In this document: piece after piece, positions 22,801 through 36,500 of the stretch | How positions within the stretch are numbered: the stretch's first letter is position 1 | Layout of the letters: every line of letters begins with the position of its first letter | NCBI GenBank assembly: GCA_920105625.2 | Contig: OV050033.1 | Coordinates: forward strand, 95,296,280 to 95,360,279 | Reading direction: 5' to 3' | Origin: Clusia tigrina | Lineage: Eukaryota > Arthropoda > Insecta > Diptera > Clusiidae | DNA: 64,000 nucleotides | Notes under the pieces: model-generated | Database searches by the model: none | The model's input: only the letters and a program-made list of their open reading frames with translations | What the model was told of the DNA's origin: nothing | Position numbers and translations under genes: made by a program

Positions 22801-25800
22801 CTCAAAGCTGTGCTACCCTTGAGTTCCAAATCAAACTCTGATAAAACTTCAAATGGCCCTAATTTCTATACGGTACGTCCTTCTCCTATCACAGTTTGTA
22901 ACATACAAATGCTTGTAACTTTTTACTGGAGCGTCATAAAACCTTGAAATTTTGTAACAATAAAGTACTCGAGCCTCTTGTCAATTTAAACTATCGCTCA
23001 AAGCTATGCTACCATTGATTCCCAAATCAAACACTGATAAAACTTCAAATGGCCCTAACTTCTATGTGGTACGTCCTACACCTATCAAAGTTTGCAACAT
23101 ACAAATGCTTGTAACTTTTTACTGGAGCGTCATAAAACCTTGAAATTTCGTAACAATAAACTACTCGAGCCTCTTGTCAATTTAAGTTATCGCTCAAAGC
23201 TATGCTACCATTGAGTCCCAAATCAAACACTGATAAAACTTCAAATGGCCCTAACTTCTATACGGTACGTCCTACACCTATCAAAGTTTGCAACATACAA
23301 ATGCTTGTAACTTTTTACTGGAGTGTCATAAAACCTTGAAATTTTGTAACAATAAAGTACTCGAGCCTCTTGTCAATTTAAGCTATCGCTCAACCTATGC
23401 TACCCTTGAGTCCCGAATCAAACACTGATTAATACTTCAAATGGCCCTAACTTCTATACGGTACGTCCTACACCTATCAATGTTTGCAACATACAATTGC
23501 TTGTAACTTTTTACTGGAGCGTCATAAAACCTTGAAATTTTGTAACAATAAAGTACTCGAGACTCTTGTCAATTTAAGCTATCGCTCAAAGCTGTGCTAC
23601 CCTTGAGTTCCAAATCAAACACTGATAAAACTTCAAATGGCCCTAATTTCTATTCGGTACGTCCTTCTTCTATCACAGTTTGCAACATACAAATGCTTGT
23701 AACTTTTTACTGGAGCGTCATAAAACCTTGAAATTTTGTAACAATAAAGTACTCGAGCATATTGTCAATTTAAACTATCGTTCAAAGCTATGCTACCATT
23801 GATTCCCAAATCAAACACTGACAAAACCTCAAATGGCCCTAACTTCTATGTGGTACGTCCTACACCTATCAAAGTTTGCAACATACAAATGCTTGTAACT
23901 TTTTACTGGAGCATCATAAAACCTTGAAATTTTGTAACAGTAAAGTACTCGAGCCTCTTTTTCAATTTAAGTTATCGCTCAAAGCTATGCTACCCTTGAG
24001 TCCCAAATCAAACACTGATAAAACTTCAAATGGCCCTAAATCCTATACGGTACGTCCTACACCTATCAAAGTTTGCAACATAGAAATGCTTGTAACTTTT
24101 TACTGGAGCGTCATAAAACCTTGAAATTTTGTAACAATAAAGTACTCGAGCCTCTTGTCAATTTAAACTATCGCTCAAAGCTATGCTACCCTTGAGTTCT
24201 AAATCAAACACTGATAAAACTTCAAATGGCCCTAATTTCTATACGGTACGTCCTTCTCCTATCACAGTTTGCAACATACAAATGCTTGTAACTTTTTACT
24301 GGAGCGTCATAAAACCTTGAAATTTTGTAACAATAAAGTACTCGAAACTCATGTCAATTTAAACTATCGCTCAAAGCTATGCTACCATTGATTCCCAAAT
24401 CAAACACTGATAAATCTTCAAATGGCCCTAACTTCTATGTGGTACGTCCTACACCTATCAAAGTTTGCAACATACAAATGCTTGTAACTTTTTACAGGAG
24501 CGTCATAAAACCTTGAAATTTTGTAACAATAAACTACTCGAGCCTCTTGTCAATTTAAGTTATCGCTCAAAGCTATGCTACCATTGAGTCCCAAATCAAA
24601 CACTGATAAAACTTCAAATGGCCCTAACTTCTATACGGTACGTCCTACACCTATCAAAGTTTGCAACATACAAATGCTTGTAACTTTTTACTGGAGTGTC
24701 ATAAAACCTTGAAATTTTGTAACAATAAAGTACTCGAGCCTCTTGTCAATTTAAGCTATCGCTCAAAGCTGTGCTACCCTTGAGTTCCAAATCAAACTCT
24801 GATAAAACTTCAAATGGCCCTAATTTCTATACGGTACGTCCTTCTCTTATCACAGTTTGCAACATACAAATGCTTGTAACTTTTTACTGGAGCATCATAA
24901 AACCTTGAAATTTTGTAACAATAAAGTACTCGAGCCTCTTGTCAATTTAAACTATCGCTCAAAGCTATGCTATCATTGATTCCCAAATCAAACACTGATA
25001 AAACTTCAAAAGGCCCTAACTTCTATGTGGTACGTCCTACACCTATCAAAGTTTGCAACATACAAATGCTTGTAACTTTTTACTGGAGCGTCATAAAACC
25101 TTGAAATTTTGTAACAATAAACTACTCGAGCCTCTTGTCAATTTAAGTTATCGCTCAAAGCTATGCTACCATTGAGTCCCAAATCAAACACTGATAAAAC
25201 TTCAAATGGCCCTAACTTCTATACGGTACGTCCTACACCTATCAAAGTTTGCAACATACAAATGCTTGTAACTTTTTACTGGAGTGTCATAAAACCTTGA
25301 AATTTTGTAACAATAAAGTACTCGAGCCTCTTGTCAATTTAAGCTATCGCTCAAACCTTGCTACCCTTGAGTCCCAAATCAAACACTGATTAATACTTCA
25401 AATGGCCCTAACTTCTATACGGTACGTCCTACACCTATCAATGTTTGCAACATACAATTGCTTGTAACTTTTTACTGGAGCGTCATAAAACCTTGAAATT
25501 TTGTAACAATAAAGTACTCGAGACTCTTGTCAATTTAAGCTATCGCTCAAAGCTGTGCTACCCTTGAGTTCCAAATCAAACACTGATAAAACTTCAAATG
25601 GCCCTAATTTCTATACGGTACGTCCTTCTTCTATCACAGTTTGCAACATACAAATGCTTGTAACTTTTTACTGGAGCGTCATAAAACCTTGAAATTTTGT
25701 AACAATAAAGTACTCGAGCCTCTTGTCAATTTAAACTATCGCTCAAAGCTATGCTACCATTGATTCCCAAATCAAACACGGATAAAACTTCAAATGGCCC

Positions 25801-26529
25801 TAACTTCTATGTGGTACGTCCTACACCTATCAAAGTTTGCAACATACAAATGCTTGTAACTTTTTACTGAAGCGTCATAAAACCTTGAAATTTTGTAACA
25901 ATAAAGTACTCGAGCCTCTTGTCAATTTAAGCTATCGCTCAAGCCTATGCTACCATTGAGTCCCAAATCAAACACTGATAAAACTTCAAATGGCCCTAAC
26001 TTCTATACCGTACGTCCTACACCTATCAAAGTTTGCAACATACAAATGCTTGTAACTTTTTACTGGAGCGTCATAAAACCTTGAAATTTTGTAACAATAA
26101 AGTACTCGAGCCTCCTGTCAATTTAAGCTATCGCTCAAGCCTATGCTACCCTTGAGTCCCAAATCAAACACTGATTACTACTTCAAATGGCCCTAACTTC
26201 TATACGGTACGTCCTACACCTATCAATGTTTGCAACATACAATTGCTTGTAACTTTCTACTGGAGCGTCATAAAACCTTGAAATTTTGTACCAATAAAGT
26301 ACTCGAGACTCTTGTCAATTTAAGCTATCGCTCAAAGCTGTGCTACCCTTGAGTTCCAAATCAAACTCTGATAAAACTTCAAATGGCCCTAATTTCTATA
26401 CGGTACGTCCTTCTCCTATCACAGTTTGCAACATACAAATGCTTGTAACTTTTTACTGGAGCGTCATAAAACCTTGAAATTTTGTAACAATAAAGTACTC
26501 GAGCCTCTTGTCAATTTAAACTATCGCTC
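19859..26529. repeat. Satellite mosaic block C
   Basis: Partly duplicated monomer series. The private CATATTGTCAATTTAAACTATCGTT variant occurs at 21,064 and 23,758 (offset 2,694). The following stretch matches at offset 2,498, and at 2,550 beyond the short monomer at 21,771. CACGGATAAAAC and CTATACCGTACG recur at offset 3,530 (about 22,245-23,100 against 25,775-26,630). Monomers starting GATTAATACTTC or GATTACTACTTC are specific to this block. There are no genes. Confidence 0.85.
21644..21787. repeat. Short satellite monomer with internal deletion (144 bp)
   Basis: Successive GTAC landmarks lie 144 bp apart here instead of 196. Sequence after CTATCACAGTT (ending 21,771) goes through GACCA and resumes at ATAACAATAAAG. 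The matching duplicate near 24,255-24,335 is full length, so this copy lost 52 bp net, with a few bases of apparent filler. The duplicate offsets 2,498 (before) and 2,550 (after) confirm the 52-bp difference. Confidence 0.88.
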
Positions 26530-28330
26530 AAAGCTATGCTACCATTGATTCCCAAATCAAACACTGATAAAACTTCAAATGGCCCTAACTTCTATGTGGT
26601 ACGTCCTACACCTATCAAAGTTTGCAACATACAAATGCTTGTAACTTTTTACTGGAGCGTCATAAAACCTTGAAATTTTGTAACAATAAAGTACTCGAGC
26701 CTCTTGTCAATTTAAGCTATCGCTCAAAGCTATGCTACCCATGAGTCCCAAATCAAACACTGATTAAACTTCAAATGGCCCTAACTTCTATACGGTACGT
26801 CCTACACCTATCAAAGTTTGCAACATAGAAATGCTTGTAACTTTTTACTGGAGCGTCATAAAACCTTGAAATTTTGTAACAATAAAGTACTCGAGCCTCT
26901 TGTCAATTTAAGCTATCGCTCAAAGCTATGCTACCATTGAGTCCCAAATCAAACACTGATAAAACTTCAAATGGCCCTAACTTCTATACGGTACGTCCTA
27001 CACATATCAAAGTTTGCAACATACAAATGCTTGTAACTTTTTACTGGAGCGTCATAAAACCTTGAAATTTTGTAACAATAAAGTACTCGAGCCTCTTGTC
27101 AATTTAAGTTATCGCTCAAAGCTATGCTACCCTTGAGTCCCAAATCAAACACTGATAAAACTTCAAATGTACCTAACTCCTATACGGTACGTCCTACACC
27201 TATCAAAGTTTGCAACATAGAAACGCTTGTAACTTTTTACTGGAGCGTCATAAAACCTTGAAATTTTGTAACAATAAAGTACTCGAGCCCTCTTGTCAAT
27301 TTAAGTTATCGCTCAAAGCTATGCTACCCTTGAGTCCAAATCAGACACTGATAAAACTTCAAATGGCCCTAACTCCTATACGGTACGTCCCACACCTATC
27401 AAAGTTTGCAACATACAAATGCGTGTAACTTTTTAATGGAGCGTCATCAAACCTTGAAATTTTGTAACAATAAAGTACTCGAGCCTCTTGTCAATTTAAG
27501 CTATCGCTCAAAGCTATGCTACACTTGAGTCCCAAATCAAACACTGATAAAACTTCAAATGGCCTTAACTTCTTTACGGTACGTCCTACACCTATCAAAG
27601 TTTGCAACATACAAATGCTTGTAACTTTTTACTGGAGCGTCATAAAACCTTGAAATTTTGTAACAATAAAGTACTCGAGCCTCTTGTCAATTTAAGCTAT
27701 CGCTCAAAGCTATGCTACCGTTGAGCACCAAATCAAACACTGATAAAACTTCAAATGGCCCTAACTCCTATACGGTACGTCCTACACCTATCAAAGTTTG
27801 CAACATAGAAATGCTTGTAACTTTTTACTGGAGCGTCATAAAACCTTGAAATTTTGGAACAATAAAGTACTCGAGCCTCTTGTCAATTTAAGCTATCGCT
27901 CAAAGCTATGCTACCATTGAGTCCCAAATCAAACACTGATAAAACTTCAAATGGCCCTAACTTCTATACGGTACGTCCTACAACTATCAAAGTTTGCAAC
28001 ATACAAATGCTTGTAACTTTTTACTGGAGCGTCATAAAACCTTGAAATTTTGTAACAATAAAGTACTCGAGCCTCTTGTCAATTTAAGCTATCGCTCAAA
28101 GCTATGCTACCCATGAGTCCCAAATCAAACACTGATAAAACTTTAAATTACCCTAACTTCTATACGGTACGTCCTACAACTATCAAATTTTGCAATCTAC
28201 AAATGCTTGTAACTTTTCACTGGAGCGTCATAAAACCTTGAAATTTTGTAACAATAAAGTACTCGAGCCTCTTTTTCAATTTAAGTTATTGCTCAAAGCT
28301 ATGCTAACCTTGAGTCCTAAATCAAACACT
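26530..28330. repeat. Satellite duplicated block D, copy 1
   Basis: Matches about 28,776-30,572 at offset 2,246-2,247. Shared private variants include CAAATGTACCTAACTCC (27,165), CGTTGAGCACC (27,719), TTTTGGAACAAT (27,854) and TTTGCAATCTAC (28,190). A 1-bp deletion in GAGTCCAAATC near 27,335 is not in the other copy. Confidence 0.88.
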
Positions 28331-28543
28331 GATAAAGCTTCAAATGGACCTAACTCCTATACGGTACGTCCTACACGTATCAAAGTTTGCAACATAGAAA
28401 CGCTTGTAACTTTTTACTGAATGAACTTCGAATGGCCCTAACTTCTATACGGTACGTCCTACACCTATCAAAATTTGCAACATACAAATGCTTGTAACTT
28501 TTTACTGGAGCGTCAGAAAACCTTGAAATTTTGTAACAATAAA
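28259..28543. repeat. Fused satellite monomers with 107-bp deletion
   Basis: GTAC landmarks lie 285 bp apart where two units should give 392. The join near 28,419 links TTTTTACTG of one monomer to the GAATGAACTTC of another. The donor-like context AACACTGAATGAACTTC is seen intact near 30,573. The shared ACTG suggests microhomology at the break. Confidence 0.85.
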
Positions 28544-28775
28544 GTACTCAAGCCTTTTTGTCAATTTAAGCTATCGCTCAAAGCTATGCTGCCCTTGAGT
28601 TCCAAATCAAACACTGATAAAACTTCAAATGGCCCTAATTTCTATACGGTACGTCCTTCTCCTATCACAGTTTGCAACATACAAATGCTTGTAACTTTTT
28701 ACTGGAGCGTCATGAAACCTTGAAATTTTGTAACAATAAAGTACTCGAGCCTCTTGTCAATTTAAACTATCGCTC

Positions 28776-30572
28776 AAAGCTATGCTACCATTGAGTCCCA
28801 AATCAAACACTGATAAAACTTCAAATGGCCCTAACTTCTATGTGGTACGTCCTACACCTATCAAAGTTTGCAACATACAAATGCTTGTAACTTTTTACTG
28901 GAGCGTCATAAAACCTTGAAATTTTGTAACAATAAAGTACTCGAGCCTCTTGTCAATTTAAGCTATCGCTCAAAGCTATGCTACCCATGAGTCCCAAATC
29001 AAACACTGATTAAACTTCAAATGGCCCTAACTTCTATACGGTACGTCCTACACCTATCAAAGTTTGCAACATAGAAATGCTTGTAACTTTTTACTGGAGC
29101 GTCATAAAACCTTGAAATTTTGTAACAATAAAGTACTCGAGCCTCTTGTCAATTTAAGCTATCGCTCAAAGCTATGCTACCCTTGAGTCCCAAATCAAAC
29201 ACTGATAAAACTTCAAATGGCCCTAACTTCTATACGGTACGTCCTACACATATCAAAGTTTGCAACATACAAATGCTTGTAACTTTTTACTGGAGCGTCA
29301 TAAAACCTTGAAATTTTGTAACAATAAAGTACTCGAGCCTCTTGTCAATTTAAGTTATCGCTCAAAGCTATGCTACCCTTGAGTCCCAAATCAAACACTG
29401 ATAAAACTTCAAATGTACCTAACTCCTATACGGTACGTCCTACACCTATCAAAGTTTGCAACATAGAAACGCTTGTAACTTTTTACTGGAGCGTCATAAA
29501 ACCTTGAAATTTTGTAACAATAAAGTACTCGAGCCCTCTTGTCAATTTAAGTTATCGCTCAAAGCTATGCTACCCTTGAGTCCCAAATCAGACACTGATA
29601 AAACTTCAAATGGCCCTAACTCCTATACGGTACGTCCTACACCTATCAAAGTTTGCAACATACAAATGCGTGTAACTTTTTAATGGAGCGTCATCAAACC
29701 TTGAAATTTTGTAACAATAAAGTACTCGAGCCTCTTGTCAATTTAAGCTATCGCTCAAAGCTATGCTACCCTTGAGTCCCAAATCAAACACTGATAAAAC
29801 TTCAAATGGCCTTAACTTCTTTACGGTACGTCCTACACCTATCAAAGTTTGCAACATACAAATGCTTGTAACTTTTTACTGGAGCGTCATAAAACCTTGA
29901 AATTTTGTAACAATAAAGTACTCGAGCCTCTTGTCAATTTAAGCTATCGCTCAAAGCTATGCTACCGTTGAGCACCAAATCAAACACTGATAAAACTTCA
30001 AATGGCCCTAACTCCTATACGGTACGTCCTACACCTATCAAAGTTTGCAACATAGAAATGCTTGTAACTTTTTACTGGAGCGTCATAAAACCTTGAAATT
30101 TTGGAACAATAAAGTACTCGAGCCTCTTGTCAATTTAAGCTATCGCTCAAAGCTATGCTACCATTGAGTCCCAAATCAAACACTGATAAAACTTCAAATG
30201 GCCCTAACTTCTATACGGTACGTCCTACAACTATCAAAGTTTGCAACATACAAATGCTGGTAACTTTTTACTGGAGCGTCATAAAACCTTGAAATTTTGT
30301 AACAATAAAGTACTCGAGCCTCTTGTCAATTTAAGCTATCGCTCAAAGCTATGCTACCCATGAGTCCCAAATCAAACACTGATAAAACTTCAAATGACCC
30401 TAACTTCTATACGGTACGTCCTACAACTATCAAATTTTGCAATCTACAAATGCTTGTAACTTTTCACTGGAGCGTCATAAAACCTTGAAATTTTGTAACA
30501 ATAAAGTACTCGAGCCTCTTTTTCAATTTAAGTTATTGCTCAAAGCTATGCTAACCTTGAGTCCCAAATCAA
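28776..30572. repeat. Satellite duplicated block D, copy 2
   Basis: Counterpart of 26,530-28,330. The period of 2,246 equals 12 x 196 minus the 107-bp deletion at 28,419, plus 1, so the two copies were tandem. Confidence 0.86.
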
Positions 30573-33500
30573 ACACTGAATGAACTTCAAATGGCCCTAA
30601 CTTCTATACGGTACGTCCTATACCTATCAAAGTTTGCAACATACAAATGCTTGTAACTTTTTACTGGAGCGTCATAAAACCTTGAAATTTTGTAACAATA
30701 AAGTACTCGAGCCTCTTGTCAATTTAAGCTATCGCTCAAAGCTATGCTACCATTGTGTCCCAAATCAAATACTGATAAAACTTCAAATGGCCCTAACTTC
30801 TATACGGTACGTCCTACAACTATCAAAGTTTGCAACATACAAATGCTTGTAACTTTTTACTGGAGCGTCATAAAACCTTGAAATTTTGTAACAATAAAGT
30901 ACTCGAGCCTCTTGTCAATTTAAGCTATCGCTCAAAGCTATGCTTCCCATGAGTCCCAAATCAAACACTGATAAAACTTCAAATGGCCCTAACTTCTATA
31001 CGGTACGTCCTACAACTATCAAATTTTACAACATACAAATGCTTGTAACTTTTAACTGGAGCGTCATAAAACCTTGAAATTTTGTAACAATAAAGTACTC
31101 GAGCCTCTTTTTCAATTTAAGTTATCGCTCAAAGCTATGCTACCCTTGAGTCCCAAATCAAACACTGATAAAACTTCAAATTTACCTAACTCCTACCCGG
31201 TACGTCCTACACCTATCAAAGTTTGCAACATAGAAACGCTTGTAACTTTTTACTGGAGCGTCATAAAACCAAGAAATTTTGTAAAAATAAAGTACTCGAG
31301 CCTCTTGTCAATTTAAGCTATCGCTCAAAGCTATGCTACCCTTGAGTTCCAAATCAAACACTGATAAAACTTCAAATGGCCCTAATTTCTATACGGTACG
31401 TCCTTCTCCTATCACAGTTTGCAACATACAAATGCTTGTAAGGTTTTACTGGACATAAAACCTTGAAATTTTGTAACAATAAAGTACTCGAGCCTCTTTT
31501 TCAATTTAAGTTATCGCTCAAAGCTATGCTACCCTTCAGTCCCAAATCAAACACTGATAAAACTTCAAATGGCCCTAACTTCTATACGGTACGTCCTACA
31601 CCTATCAAAGTTTACAACATACAAATGCTTGTAACTTTTTACTGGAGCGTCATAAAACCTTGAAATTTTGTAACAATAAAGTACTCGAGCCTCTTTTTCA
31701 ATTTAAGTTATCGCTCAAAGCTATGCTACCCTTGAGTCCCAAATCAAACACTGATAAAACTTCAAATGGCCCTAACTCCTATACAGTACGTCCTACAGCT
31801 ATCAAAGTTTGCAACATAGAAACGCTTGTAACTTTTTACTGGAGCGTCATAAAACCTTGAAATTTTGCAACAATAAAGAACTCGAGCCTCTTGTCAATTT
31901 AAGTTATCGCTCAAAGCTATGCTACCCCTGAGTCCCAAATCAAACACTGATAAAACTTCAAATGGCCCTAACTCCTATACAGTACGTCCTACAGCTATCA
32001 AAGTTTGCAACATACAAATGCGTGTAACTTTTTAATGGAGCGTCATAAAACCTTGAAATTTTGTAACAATAAAGTACTCGAGCCTCTTGTCAATTTAAGC
32101 TATCGCTCAAAGCTATGCTACCATTGAGTTCCAAATCAAACACTGATAAAACTTCAAATGGCCCTAACTTCTATACGGTACGTCCTACACCTATCAAAGT
32201 TTGCAACATACAAATGCTTGTAACTTTTTACTGGAGCGTCATAAAACCTTGAAATTTTGTAACAATAAAGTACTCGAGCCTCTTTTTCAATTTAAGTTAT
32301 CGCTCAAAGCTATGCTACCCCTGAGTCCCAAATCAAACACTGATAAAACTTCAAATGGCCCTAACTCCTATACAGTACGTCCTACACCTATCAAAGTTTG
32401 CAACATACAAATGCGTGTAACTTTTTAATGGAGCGTCATAAAACCTTGAAATTTTGTAACAATAAAGTACTCGAGCCTCTTGTCAATTTAAGCTATCGCT
32501 CAAAGCTATGCTACCCTTGAGTCCCAAATCAAACACTGATAAAACTTCAAATGGCCTTAACTTCTATACGGTACGTTCTACACCTATCAAAGTTTGCAAC
32601 ATACAAATGCTTGTAACTTTTTACTGGAGCGTCATAAAACCTTGAAATTTTGTAAGAATAAAGCACTCGAGCCTCTTGTCAATTTAAGCTATCGCTCAAA
32701 GCTATGCTACCGTTGAGTTCCAAATCAAACACTGATAAAACTTCAAATGGCCCTAACTCCTATACGGTACGTCCTACACCTATCAAAGTTTGCAACATAG
32801 AAATGCTTGTAACTTTTTACTGGAGCGTCATAAACCCTTGAAATTTTGTAACAATAAAGTACTCGAGCCTCTTGTCAATTTGAACTATCGCTCAAAGCTA
32901 TGCTACCATAGAGTCCCAAATCAAACACTGATAAAACTTCAAATGGCCCTAACTTCTATGCGGTACGTCCTACACCTATCAAAGTTTGCAACATACAAAT
33001 GCTTGTAAGGTTTTACTGGACATAAAACCTTGAAATTTTGTAACAATAAAGTACTCGAGCCTCTTTTTCAATTTAAGTTATCGCTCAAAGCTATGCTACC
33101 CTTCAGTCCCAAATCAAACACTGATAAAACTTCAAATGGCCCTAACTCCTATACGGTACGTCCTACACCTATCAAAGTTTGCAACATACAAATGCTTGTA
33201 ACTTTTTACTGGAGCGTAATAAAACCTTGAAATTTTGTAACAATAAAGTACTCGAGCCTCTTGTCAATTTAAGCTATCGCTCAAAGCTATGCTACCATTG
33301 AGTTCCAAATCAAACACTGATAAAACTTCAAATGGCCCTAACTTCTATACGGTACGTCCTACACCTATCAAAGTTAGCAACATACAAATGCTTGTAACTT
33401 TTTACTGGAGCGTCATAAAACCTTGAAATTTTGTAACAATAAAGTACTCGAGCCTCTTTTTCAATTTAAGTTATCGCTCAAAGCTATGCTACCCTTGAGT

Positions 33501-36500
33501 CCCAAATCAAACACTGATAAAACTTCAAATGGACCTAACTCCTATACGGTACGTCCTACACCTATCAAAGTTTGCAACATAGAAACGCTTGTAACTTTTT
33601 ACTGGAGCGTCATAAAACCTTGAAATTTTGTAACAATAAAGAACTCGAGCCTCTTGTCAATTTAAGTTATCGCTCAAAGCTATGCTACCCCTGAGTCCCA
33701 AATCAAACACTGATAAAACTTCAAATGGCCCTAACTCCTATACAGTACGTCCTACACCTATCAAAGTTTGCAACATACAAATGCGTGTAACTTTTTAATG
33801 GAGCGTCATAAAACCTTGAAATTTTGTAACAATAAAGTACTCGAGCCTCTTGTCAATTTAAGCTATCGCTCAAAGCTATGCTACCCTTGAGTCCCAAATC
33901 AAACACTGATAAAACTTCAAATGGCCTTAACTTCTATACGGTACGTCCTACACCTATCAAAGTTTGCGACATACAAATGCTTGTAACTTTTTACTGGAGC
34001 GTCATAAAACCTTGAAATTTTGTAAGAATAAAGCACTCGAGCCTCTTGTCAATTTAAGCTATCGCTCAAAGCTATGCTACCGTTGAGTTCCAAATCAAAC
34101 ACTGATAAAACTTCAAATGGCCCTAACTCCTATACGGTACGTCCTACACCTATCAAAGTTTGCAACATAGAAATGCTTGTAACTTTTTACTGGAGCGTCA
34201 TAAAACCTTGAAATTTTGGAACAATAAAGTACTCGAGCCTCTTGTCAATTTAAGCTATCGCTCAAAGCTATGCTACCACTGTGTCCCAAATCAAATACTG
34301 ATAAAACTTCAAATGGCCCTAACTTCTATACGGTACGTCCTACAACTATCAAAGTTTGCAACATACAAATGCTTGTAACTTTTTACTGGAGCGTCATAAA
34401 ACCTTGAAATTTTGTAACAATAAAGTACTCGAGCCTCTTGTCAATTTAAGCTATCGCTCAAAGCTATGCTTCCCATGAGTCCCAATTCAAACACTGATAA
34501 AACTTCAAATGGCCCTAACTTCTATACGGTACGTCCTACAACTATCAAATTTTGCAACATACAAATGCTTGTAACTTTTCACTGGAGCGTCATAAAACCT
34601 TGAAATTTTGTAACAATAAAGTACTCGAGCCTCTTTTTCAATTTAAGTTATCGCTCAAAGCTATGCTACCCTTGAGTCCCAAATCAAACACTGATAAAAC
34701 TTCAAATGGACCTAACTCCTACCCGGTACGTCCTACACCTATCAAAGTTTGCAACATAGAAACGCTTGTAACTTTTTAGTGGAGCGTCATAAAACCAAGA
34801 AATTTTGTAAAAATAAAGTACTCGAGTTTCTTGTCAATTTAAGCTATCGCTCAAAGCTATGCTACCCTTGAGTTCCAAATCAAACACTGATAAAACTTCA
34901 AATGGCCCTAATTTCTATACGGTACGTCCTTCTCCTATCACAGTTTGCAACATACAAATGCTTGTAACTTTTTACTGGAGCGTCATAAAACCTTGAAATT
35001 TTGTAACAATAAAGTACTCGAGCCTCTTGTCAATTTGAACTATCGCTCAAAGCTATGCTACCATTGAGTCCCAAATCAAACACTGATAAAACTTCAAATG
35101 GCCCTAACTTCTATGCGGTACGTCCTACACCTATCAAAGTTTGCAACATACAAATGCTTGTAAGGTTTTACTGGACATAAAACCTTGAAATTTTGTAACA
35201 ATAAAGTACTCGAGCCTCTTTTTCAATTTAAGTTATCGCTCAAAGCTATGCTACCCTTCAGTCCCAATTCAAACACTGATAAAACTTCAAATGGCCCTAA
35301 CTCCTATACGGTACGTCCTACACCTATCAAAGTTTGCAACATACAAATGCTTGTAACTTTTTACTGGAGCGTCATAAAACCTTGAAATTTTGTAACAATA
35401 AAGTACTCGAGCCTCTTTTTCAATTTAAGTTATCGCTCAAAGCTATGCTACCCTTGAGTCGCAAATCAAACACTGATAAAACTTCAAATGGACCTAACTC
35501 CTATACGGTACGTCCTACACCTATCAAATTTGCAACATAGAAACGCTTGTAACTTTTTACTGGAGCGTCATAAAACCTTGAAATTTTGTAACAATAAAGA
35601 ACTCGAGCCTCTTGTCAATTTAAGTTATCGCTCAAAGCTATGCTACCCCTGAGTCCCAAATCAAACACTGATAAAACTTCAAATGGCCCTAACTTCTATA
35701 CAGTACGTCCTACACCTATCAAAGTTTGCAACATACAAATGCGTGTAACTTTTTAATGGAGCGTCATAAAACCTTGAAATTTTGTAACAATAAAGCACTC
35801 GAGCCTCTTGTCAATTTAAGCTATCGCTCAAAGCTATGCTACCGTTGAGTTCCAAATCAAACACTGATAAAACTTCAAATGGCCCTAACTCCTATACGGT
35901 ACGTCCTACACCTATCAAAGTTTGCAACATAGAAATGCTTGTAACTTTTTACTGGAGCGTCATAAAACCTTGAAATTTTGGAGCAATAAAGTACTCGAGC
36001 CTCTTGTCAATTTAAGCTATCGCTCAAAGCTATGCTACCCATGAGTCCCAAATCAAACACTGAAAAAAACTTCAAATGGCCCTAACTTCTATACGGTACG
36101 TCCTACAACTATCAAAGTTTGCAACATACAAATGCTTGTAACTTTTCACTGGAGCGTCATAAAACCTTGAAATTTTGAAACAATAAAGTACTCGAGCCTC
36201 TTTTTCAGTTTAAGTTATCGCTCAAAGCTATGCTACCCTTGAGTCCCAAATCAAACACTGATAAAACTTCAAATGGACCTAACTCCTAGACGGTACGTCC
36301 TACACCTATCAAAGTTTGCAACATAGAAACGCTTGTAACTTTTTACTGGAGCGTCATAAAACCTTGAAATTTTGTAGAAATAAAGTACTGGAGCCTCTTG
36401 TCAATTTAAGTTATCGCTCAAAGCTATGCTACCCTTGAGTCTCAATTCAAACACTAATAAAACTTCAAATGGCCTTAACTTCTATACGGTACCTCCTACA

